From: SIG636 sp045592105
GTDB lineage: Bacteria; Bacillota; Clostridia; Oscillospirales; CAG-382
Assembly: GCA_045592105.1 (NCBI GenBank)
Contig: JAZNUB010000027.1
Coordinates: forward strand, 1-15,442
Reading direction: 5' to 3'
DNA: 15,442 nt
Under the pieces are notes generated by a model, which was not told where the DNA came from, did not search any database, and saw only the letters and a list, made by a program, of their open reading frames with translations. Each line of letters begins with the position of its first letter. The first letter of the stretch is position 1. Positions 1-6,200 of this stretch are shown here, one piece after another. The position numbers were made by a program, and so were the translations under genes.

Positions 1-21
1 TTTTCTTCAATTATTGTATTT

Positions 22-246
22 TTTCGTTCAAAACGAACCTCGGCTCACAGTACTTAGTACAGTTCTCGCCTCGGTTCGTCTTGTCTGCACTCTTTCTCAG
101 CACTCTGCCAGCTTGATGACAAGGTTTGTCATCAAGCTGAGTTTGCCGTTTTGCAAACGGCAAACTTTACTTCACTTGGTCAGAAGGACCAAACTTAACT
201 GTTATCTATGATAACAACTTCACTTTTGCGAAGCAAAAACTTCACT
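22..246. repeat. Array of small hairpins with AACTTCAC-like linkers
   Basis: At least six consecutive inverted repeats with different stems lie side by side: 23-28/32-37 (TTCGTT, 3-nt loop), 50-53/57-60 (GTAC), 110-121/127-138 (12 bp, AGCTTGATGACA), 141-151/155-165 (11 bp, GTTTGCCGTTT), 176-181/187-192 (TTGGTC), 201-206/210-215 (GTTATC) and 224-229/233-238 (TTTTGC). From about 164 onward the hairpins are separated by a recurring linker close to AACTTCACT (164-175, 192-200, 216-223, 238-246). No credible coding frame covers it. It could be a dispersed intergenic repeat, a structured RNA or a remnant of a mobile palindromic element; the sequence alone does not decide. Confidence 0.6.
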
Positions 247-319
247 AAAATACAAGATGTGTTGCCCAAACAATCTATATGCCACGCTTGTTTTTAAAAA
301 TAAAACCCCGGTACAGTAC

Positions 320-413
320 GTAGGGTCGATTCACGAATCGACCGCTACGAAACACTTAAATATTGCGTTTAATTTAGATGCCGCGTAGCGGGTCATTCGT
401 GAATGACCCCTAC
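320..413. repeat. 94-bp palindrome-bounded repeat, copy 1 (MITE-like)
   Basis: The unit starts with a hairpin GTAG-GGTCGATTC-AC-GAATCGACC-G-CTAC (320-348) and ends with a hairpin of the same design in the opposite orientation, GTAG-C-GGGTCATTC-GT-GAATGACCC-CTAC (385-413). Each has a 4-bp outer stem, a single bulged base and a 9-bp inner stem. The outer ends therefore read GTAGGG...CCCTAC, like terminal inverted repeats. A degenerate second copy lies at 461-552. There is no internal gene, so if mobile it would depend on a transposase elsewhere. Confidence 0.6.
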
Positions 414-460
414 AATTAAGGCGTTGCGCTTCATTTTAAAATTAAACCTTGTTGCGGTTT

Positions 461-552
461 GTAGGGTCGATTCACGTTCACCCGTCACCTTTCGCTTATA
501 TGTAGCGTTTGTTTTAGATGCCGCGCTTGGCGGAAGCAGACGTGCGCCCTAC
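461..552. repeat. 92-bp degenerate copy 2 of the palindromic repeat
   Basis: It aligns end to end with 320-413: the same first 16 bases (GTAGGGTCGATTCACG), a shared internal block TTTAGATGCCGCG (513-525 against 373-385), and the same terminal CCCTAC. Both hairpins have decayed: the left arm no longer pairs, and the right hairpin is replaced by a sequence around 525-552. Copies 1 and 2 are direct repeats separated by 47 bp (414-460). This points to an older insertion or a tandem duplication followed by drift. Confidence 0.5.
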
Positions 553-571
553 GACAGCCCAAAAGCCTGTC

Positions 572-1837
572 TTAAAAGCCGTTTATAATGCCTGCATCGT
601 ATTTTAAAATCATTGCGGCATCAAGGTTATCAGAGACACCGTCGTTATTAACGTCTGCCGCAAGCTCGTTTACGCTGTCGATTATTCCTGCATCGTATTT
701 CAAAATCATTGCGGCATCAAGGTTATCAATTTCGCCGTCATCGTTTACGTCACCTAAGGTATATCTCGGTTTAAATACGATATTTGCGTTTTTAAGGAGA
801 TTGTTTTCTTCAAGAATACTTACTTTCCGCCATTCTTCTTCATACCCAATGTAATATACGGTTTCAAGCGAGGTGCAGTTCTTGAACGCACAGATACCAA
901 TACTTTTAACGCTGTTTGGAATGGTGATGCTTACAAGCGAGGTGCAACCGGAAAACGCATAGAAATCAACGGTTTTAACACTGCTTGGGATGGTGATGCT
1001 TGTTAGCGAGGTGCAATCGGAGAACATACCGTAAGAAATGTGGGTAATGCTGTTTGGAATATTGATACTTGCAAGCGAGGAGCAACCATCAAACGCGTAT
1101 TTACCAATACTTGTAACGCTATCAGGGATAGTGATGCTTGCAAGCGAGGTGCAGTGATAGAACGCATTCCAACCAATGCTTGTAACGCTATCAGGGATAG
1201 CTATGCTTTTAAGCGAGGAGCAGTTTTTGAACGCATTGTAACCAATGCTTGTAAGGCTGTTTGGAATATTGATGCTTGTAAGCAAGGCGCAATCACGAAA
1301 CGCAGAGCCGCCAATGGATTTTGTTCCGGCTTTAATCGTGAACTCACCTTCCGAATCGTTGTCAACCGCAATCAACCAGTTATCAATATATAATGCTCCA
1401 TTTTCCCAATTGCTTTTATTGTTATAATAAGCTGTATTAATGAATACCTCCCAACCGATGCTTGTAACGCTATCAGGAATGGTTATGCTTGCAAGCGAGG
1501 TGCAGGAATAGAACACATCGTCGCCAATCATTGTAACGCTGTTTGGGATAGAGATGCTCTTTAGCGAGTGGCAATACTCAAACGCAAAGGAACCAATGCT
1601 TGTAACGCCATCTTTTATAATAACGGTTTTGATATCGTCCCTGTATTCTCTCCAAGCTTCGCTGGGGTCAAGACTATCCATATCGCCCTCGCCGCTGATG
1701 GTAAGGGTACCTTCTGCATCAAGAACCCAGCTAAGGTTGCCAAAAGAGCCGCTGGCTTCGGCTGTTGCCGTTGCCTGAAAACTGCAAGTGCCAACGCAGA
1801 AAACAAACGCCAAAATAATGGCAACGTATTTTTTCAT
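572..1837 (-). CDS. Secreted BspA-like LRR protein with C-terminal dockerin
   Basis: The 421-residue product begins with a signal peptide (MKK, hydrophobic core to about 18, small residues ATATAEA near 22-28). Residues 30-52 form the short beta segment common before BspA-type repeats. About ten LRR_5 repeats of 23 residues (78-330) follow, with the pattern SVTSIGxxAFxxCTSLxSITIP; the third is interrupted by a ~35-residue insertion (136-170). The C-terminus (361-419) is a type I dockerin with two calcium-loop repeats, DVNDDGEID and DVNNDGVSD, each followed by NLDAAMILKYDAGII. Such proteins are exported; the dockerin should bind a cohesin on a scaffoldin or the cell surface. The start is supported by AGGAGGA at 1845-1851, seven bases upstream. 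It has its own promoter (1887-1915). No clear intrinsic terminator follows. The ligand of the LRR domain cannot be told from sequence. Confidence 0.9.
   Translation of the reverse strand: MKKYVAIILAFVFCVGTCSFQATATAEASGSFGNLSWVLDAEGTLTISGEGDMDSLDPSEAWREYRDDIKTVIIKDGVTSIGSFAFEYCHSLKSISIPNSVTMIGDDVFYSCTSLASITIPDSVTSIGWEVFINTAYYNNKSNWENGALYIDNWLIAVDNDSEGEFTIKAGTKSIGGSAFRDCALLTSINIPNSLTSIGYNAFKNCSSLKSIAIPDSVTSIGWNAFYHCTSLASITIPDSVTSIGKYAFDGCSSLASINIPNSITHISYGMFSDCTSLTSITIPSSVKTVDFYAFSGCTSLVSITIPNSVKSIGICAFKNCTSLETVYYIGYEEEWRKVSILEENNLLKNANIVFKPRYTLGDVNDDGEIDNLDAAMILKYDAGIIDSVNELAADVNNDGVSDNLDAAMILKYDAGIINGF
591..727 (-). repeat. Two near-identical 41-bp copies within the dockerin
   Basis: 591-631 and 687-727 are identical except for one base (position 605 against 701). 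They encode the same peptide, DNLDAAMILKYDAG, in both dockerin half-repeats. Dockerin halves are usually similar in protein but diverged in DNA, so near identity at silent positions suggests a recent duplication or gene conversion. Confidence 0.75.
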
Positions 1838-1886
1838 AATAGTATCCTCCTATTGTTTACACACATTAAAAAAAACAACGAGATTT

Positions 1887-1915
1887 ATGATATCACATTT
1901 AAAACACCCTGTCAA
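1887..1915 (-). promoter_or_regulatory. Sigma-A promoter of the LRR/dockerin gene
   Basis: On the minus strand a perfect -35 TTGACA (1910-1915) is followed after 17 bp by TATCAT (1887-1892). Transcription would start near 1880 and give a leader of about 43 nt to the ATG at 1837. The -35 box lies directly behind the terminator of the upstream response-regulator gene, so the two genes are probably separate transcription units. Confidence 0.75.
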
Positions 1916-1918
1916 GCA

Positions 1919-1947
1919 AAAAAGCTGCGCATCAAACGCAGCTTTTT
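1919..1947 (-). terminator. Intrinsic terminator of the response-regulator gene
   Basis: GCTGCG/CGCAGC stem (1924-1929/1937-1942) with a 7-nt loop, extended by five A-T pairs on each side. On the minus strand the stem is followed by a run of T. It lies 48 bp downstream of the response-regulator stop codon. Confidence 0.85.
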
Positions 1948-1994
1948 ATTACCGAAGTTTGCCAAGAAGCCGTTCGGCTTTTGGGGGTACTTTA

Positions 1995-2684
1995 TTAATC
2001 GCTGTAAACCTCAAATTTGTAGCCAACGCCCCAAACCGTTTTCAAAAGCCACTTATCGGAAGCGCCTTCCAGCTTTTCACGCAGGCGTTTGATATGCACG
2101 TCAACGGTGCGGCTGTCCCCAAGGTAGTCAAAGCTCCACACCTTGTCCAAAAGCTGGTCACGCGTGAACACGCGGTTGTAGTTAGAGGCAAGGAAATAAA
2201 GCAGCTCCAGCTCCTTGGGCGGAAGGTCCACGGGCTTGCCGCCAATCTTAAGCTCGTATTTTTGCAACGAAATCTCTATATTATCAAACTTTATGCGCTC
2301 GCCCTCGGTGGTATCCAGCTTAGTGTAGCGCCTTAGCACCGCCTTAATGCGCGCAAAAACCTCTTTCATATCAAGCGGCTTAACGATATAATCGTCCGCC
2401 CCAAGCTCAAGCCCTAAGATTTTATCAATAGTGTCGCCCTTCGCGGTTATCATAATTATGGGCGTTGCGGAATGCTCCCTTATCTCGCGGCAAACCTGCC
2501 ACCCATCCTTTTTAGGCATCATCACGTCCAAAAGAATCATATCAGGCTCGTGCTTGCGAACAGCCTCCACTCCCTCGGCACCGTCATAAGCGGTACGCAC
2601 CTCGTAGCCCTCTTTTTCAAGATACATACGAAGCAGCTCGCAGATATTACTGTCATCGTCTATAACTAAAACCTTTGTCATCAT
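1995..2684 (-). CDS. OmpR/PhoB-family response regulator
   Basis: Using the ATG at 2684 the product is 229 residues, typical for the family. The receiver domain (3-120) has the acidic pocket D9-D11, phosphoacceptor D53 in LLDVMMP, T80 and K102 in VKP. The C-terminal winged helix (about 130-228) shows LPPKELELLYFL, the recognition helix region SRTVDVHIKRLREKL and the wing WGVGYKFE. Phosphorylation by a sensor kinase would drive DNA binding as a transcription regulator. A GTG at 2699 is in frame, but the Shine-Dalgarno GAGGG lies just inside that extension and sits 8 bases from the ATG pair at 2684/2681, so I prefer 2684. No histidine kinase is adjacent on either side. The upstream promoter is a perfect consensus, divergent from the native ychF promoter. 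The target genes are unknown. Confidence 0.92.
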   Translation of the reverse strand: MMTKVLVIDDDSNICELLRMYLEKEGYEVRTAYDGAEGVEAVRKHEPDMILLDVMMPKKDGWQVCREIREHSATPIIMITAKGDTIDKILGLELGADDYIVKPLDMKEVFARIKAVLRRYTKLDTTEGERIKFDNIEISLQKYELKIGGKPVDLPPKELELLYFLASNYNRVFTRDQLLDKVWSFDYLGDSRTVDVHIKRLREKLEGASDKWLLKTVWGVGYKFEVYSD

Positions 2685-2738
2685 ATCGTTTGCCCTCACT
2701 AAAATGTTTGTTGCAAAATATTTCGTTTTCTATTAAAA

Positions 2739-2767
2739 ATTATAGCTTGCATTTACAATTTTGTCAA
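2739..2767 (-). promoter_or_regulatory. Consensus sigma-A promoter of the response regulator
   Basis: On the minus strand TTGACA (2762-2767), a 17-bp spacer and TATAAT (2739-2744), both hexamers perfect. The leader to the ATG at 2684 is about 48 nt. It is divergent from the promoter at 2830-2858, with about 62 bp of AT-rich DNA between the two -35 boxes. Confidence 0.85.
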
Positions 2768-2829
2768 TATTTAAATATATAATTTTTAATATTTTCTGTT
2801 ACGTTTTTTTGCTGCTTTCAAAAAATCTA

Positions 2830-2858
2830 TTGAAAAAGCACCCCTTTTCTGTTATAAT
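2830..2858 (+). promoter_or_regulatory. Orphaned native promoter of ychF
   Basis: TTGAAA (2830-2835), 17-bp spacer, TATAAT (2853-2858). It is followed by AAAGGACGG (2872-2880) and the ATG of the 8-codon stub at 2892. The stub begins with the same amino acids as ychF, so I read this as the original ychF promoter and ribosome binding site, cut off from its gene by the inserted element. It now fires into the left end of the element, against the helicase operon. Confidence 0.75.
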
Positions 2859-2891
2859 CTGTACGGAAGATAAAGGACGGTGTTTAATAAT

Positions 2892-2905
2892 ATGAAGCTT
2901 GGTAT
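2892..2905 (+). other. attL core: left junction of the integrative element
   Basis: ATGAAGCTTGGTAT matches ATGAAACTTGGTAT at 12137-12150 except for one silent base. The bases upstream (promoter and ribosome binding site) look like host DNA. The bases downstream (from 2906) do not resemble ychF. The last 8 bases, CTTGGTAT, are identical at both ends and are a plausible strand-exchange region for a tyrosine recombinase. Confidence 0.65.
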
Positions 2906-2918
2906 AGAGGGAAATTGA
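2892..2918 (+). pseudogene. ychF: Severed 5' stub of ychF
   Basis: An open frame of eight codons, MKLGIEGN then TGA. The first five residues equal the N-terminus of the intact YchF at 12137 (MKLGI), and the DNA matches 13 of 14 bases. Homology stops after base 2905, where element sequence begins. It has a promoter and ribosome binding site and may still be translated as a tiny peptide. Confidence 0.7.
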
Positions 2919-3028
2919 CCTATTTTCATATCTCCATAAAAATCCGACAAATGCCCATATAGCTTGATAGTAAGCGGTTTTTAGTGAAGCCGTTGGTTTT
3001 ATAATTTCATATATCTCTACGCAACTCC

Positions 3029-3055
3029 ATACGAAAATGGCGTAAAAATGGCGTA
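3029..3055 (+). repeat. Left integrase arm-type site (tandem TGGCGTA, 11-bp period)
   Basis: The 18-mer TGGCGTAAAAATGGCGTA (3038-3055) recurs exactly at 12052-12069 in the same orientation. With flanking bases the match is 25 of 27. Each copy contains TGGCGTA twice, 11 bp apart, i.e. on one face of the helix. Presence inside both ends of an integrase-bearing element fits binding sites for the integrase N-terminal domain. Confidence 0.6.
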
Positions 3056-3080
3056 GAAGAAAAACTATCAAAACAACACA

Positions 3081-3096
3081 AGGGCATACTACTACA
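3081..3096 (-). repeat. Left copy of an inverted arm-type motif
   Basis: On the minus strand this reads TGTAGTAGTATGCCCT, which matches 15 of 16 bases at 10801-10816 in the integrase leader. A third related copy, AGGGCGTACTA, lies at 10774-10784. The distribution (one at the left end, two around the integrase promoter) suggests sites for the integrase, an excisionase or a repressor. Confidence 0.45.
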
Positions 3097-3116
3097 AAAT
3101 AATTTACACTACATAT

Positions 3117-3155
3117 AACTCCCCCTGCTTTGCGAAACGCATAGCAGGGGGAGTT
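3117..3155. terminator. Strong long hairpin downstream of the helicase gene
   Basis: A 13-bp stem AACTCCCCCTGCT/AGCAGGGGGAGTT (3117-3129/3143-3155) continues after one mismatch into TGCG/CGCA with an AAA loop. It sits 45 bp past the helicase stop codon. There is no clean run of T on the minus side; the plus side continues GAGTTTATGCTTGTTT. It may stop helicase transcripts, stabilise their 3' end, or block read-through from the orphaned ychF promoter. Confidence 0.6.
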
Positions 3156-3200
3156 TATGCTTGTTTGCCCATAGCCTTGGCATATAAGTTGCTAAAAGTA

Positions 3201-6200
3201 CTATTGCTTGTTCAAGTGTAGATCAATCAGTAAAACGGGAGTCTCTTCTTCGTCATTTTCTCCCTTCCATGCAACGATAAAGCGAATTTCTGACGATATT
3301 GGTGCATAACCTTTTTCCTTAAGTTTTACAAGCGTTTCAGTAAATGCCTTAGAAAACTTCGCTACGCGTACATCTCTACCGTTTCGCTCTGCCGTCAGAT
3401 ATATGCCATCGATTTTAAGAGCAATTCCGCTACGGAGTGAAAGGATTATTTCCTTTTTGCCTTTGAAGAAATCAAGTACCACATCCTTATGTGTTGTTTG
3501 AAGCATGATTTCGGAAGGTTCTCCATACACCGTTTGATCAACTATATGCTCAATGCCGGTTATATGATAATTATCAAATAACGCGGTGTTCGTATGGATG
3601 TATAGATTGCTCATAGCTCTTGTCATTCCGACATATAACGCTCTACGTTCTTCATCTGTTTTACCCGATGAATTTTTAAGCATCATATAAACATTATCAA
3701 ACTCGCGGCCCTTTGATTTATGAATCGTTGAAACATAGATAGTTTCTCGATCTTGCTCATCGTAAAAGTCCTCAAAATTCGATTCCCTTAAAAACTCTTC
3801 AAGGTCAGTGCGGTATTTTACAGAATGAGTTGCTTCAAAATCCAAAATAAGACGTCTGACATTATCAACACAAGCACTGTTGTGATAATTGCTGAACAGT
3901 TCCTTTTTCGCGTTTTTCCATATATCGTCTGAAATTACAGGCGAATGAAGATTACGATCTATTGCATTTAGAAAAGCACGGATTTCAAGAAGATTGTAAA
4001 GCCTAAATCCATCGAGCGACTGAATCAGTTTTGCTCTCTTGCCGTGCTTTAACAAAAGTCCAAGAATACGTAAAGCTTCGTCGTTCGTATTGGTTAGTAC
4101 ACACGCCTTACCTGTTTTATACGTTGCAAGCAATTCGTTAACGACCGCCTCCTCCATATTTGCGCAAGTGTGATGCGTGATTTGTACTTCTCCGGGTTCG
4201 TCCGACACCGCTTCGATTGGAGCAGTTTTCATTCTATCGGAGATCTTTTCAACAAAAGCATTAGCCAACGCAATAACATTCGTTTTGCTTCTGTAATTCT
4301 CCGTCATCTCATACTTGGTTGCTCCGTAATAATCGATTAAAGTTCTGAGATGCTCGGAATTCGAACCACGGAACTCATAAATATTCTGATCGTCATCACC
4401 AACTGCAACAACTCGCATATCGTCGTTGATGGTCATAAGAGCTTTTACAAGCTCGAATTCATGCTCGTCCATGTCTTGTGCTTCATCAATTACCAAAACG
4501 CTTTTGGTGATTTTGCCCTGTTCCACCTCGCCGTTTCGAATCATCTCAGCGGCATCTCTCACAACGTTACTCGACCCTTCAAGCGTTCCGATCTTTCCAA
4601 GAAGATCGAAGCAATACGAGTGGAAGGTCTTGATCTCTACAAAGTTTGCCGCATTACCGATTAACTTTACCAAACGCTTTTTAAATTCGGTGGCTGCTGC
4701 ACGCGAGAAGGTGACCATCAACAATTGCTCATGCTTCACATCTTCAAGAAGGAGCAAAGAGGCGAGCTTATGCACAAGCACTCTTGTTTTTCCACTTCCG
4801 GGACCTGCCGCTACTACGATATATTTGGATTCTGCATCATTGATGATTTCAGCCTGCTTATCGGAAAGTTCTCCAAACAATTGATTATATTTATCTGGTG
4901 TAATATTTCGTTCAATTTCCTTCGCACGGTCACCCTTGAAATAAGTCGCTATGAACTTCTTGAAGTCCATATTGAAGTAGTCCTGAACAAACTGCAATGC
5001 TGCATCATAATCACGTACCATTAGATTTGCATATTCACCGACAATATGAATCTGGCGGATCTTCTGCTTGTAGAATTCATCAAGCAGTCGGTAGTCATCA
5101 ACCTTATATTTAATACGGTTATCTTTAACTACACGCTTAATTTCCATGCCATTGTAAAGCACGAGGAATCCGCCTTCGAGTTTTAACGCTCCTGTTTTGG
5201 ACAGATAAAAAAGAGCATCTTCAACATCGGAAAGCACCACGGGAGCATCGACAAAATCCATTCTGGGCACGGATTGATATGCCTTGAATAATCCCACCAA
5301 AGAAAACTCAACGGGTTTCTTTTCTGCATCATTTTCTTCGTTCGGCGTTGTTTTGCCATAGAGCTCACCAAGAATGAATCGACAGATACCAATTCTTCTC
5401 TCAAACTTATCCATGAGTCGCTTCAGATCAAGAGAAGGAACAAGATTCACCGAAAAGCTGTCTCGGTTTTCTTCTTTGGTTATGTAATTCTTTATCGTCA
5501 AGTAATGAAGGAGCGTCCTGATGTTTTTTACATTAGAGGTCGTGATGCCTTCTTTTTGCGCTTCTTCATTAAGTTCCTTAAAGCCGAAAGATACTCCTTC
5601 CTCCGTGATTTTTGAAAGGATAAATCTTTCAAGCTTTGCAAAACGGTCAAAAATAAGCGTGGATTTGTGTTGACTATCCGAATCGTAAATATAGGCGGAC
5701 ATATCGCTGTAATCTTCAAGCAATCCTTCTTGGCGCATAAGATTGATTGACTCTATAACTGCATCTTTTTCAATACCGAGGATATCTGCAAGGTAATCCA
5801 CACGAGATTCTGCATCGGAATTTCCTGCCGTGGCAATACTGCGGCTCGATATAAGAGATTTTACGATACGAAGAGCGGTGTTTTTTTGCTCTTCCGTAAA
5901 CAGATCCGATTTTCGTATACGATAGGAAGCCTCGGTCATATCCTTTGCACGAATACTTGTGGCATAGACACGGGGAACGTTTCGACCTCTTACGATATAT
6001 CCCGCAGTTTCAAGTGCGGAAATTGCAGTCTTCACCCGCGTTTCCATTTCAGATCCGGCAGAATCGTCCCATCCTGCCTGACGTGCGATTTCCAGAGCTG
6101 AACAGCAAATATTTGGACGATTTTTCGTAAGATCTTTAATAGCCTTCCACACCTGCTGGATTTCGCTGATACTCAGTTTGGTCTGATTCAGAAGGATAAA

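Noticed and set aside
14..211. 65-residue plus-strand ORF at the left edge
   Set aside because: It is produced by the hairpin array, with no ribosome binding site and unlikely protein composition.
880..1620. Regularly spaced repeats resembling a CRISPR array
   Set aside because: They have a 69-bp period and are in frame with the 23-residue LRR repeats of the secreted protein; there are no unique spacers or cas genes.
1568..2336. Plus-strand ORFs across the LRR and response-regulator genes
   Set aside because: They are antisense to two well-supported genes and cross a terminator and a promoter, with no family match.
2799..3071. 90-residue minus-strand ORF
   Set aside because: It spans the host/element junction and lies antisense to the ychF promoter. 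It has no ribosome binding site or recognisable domain.
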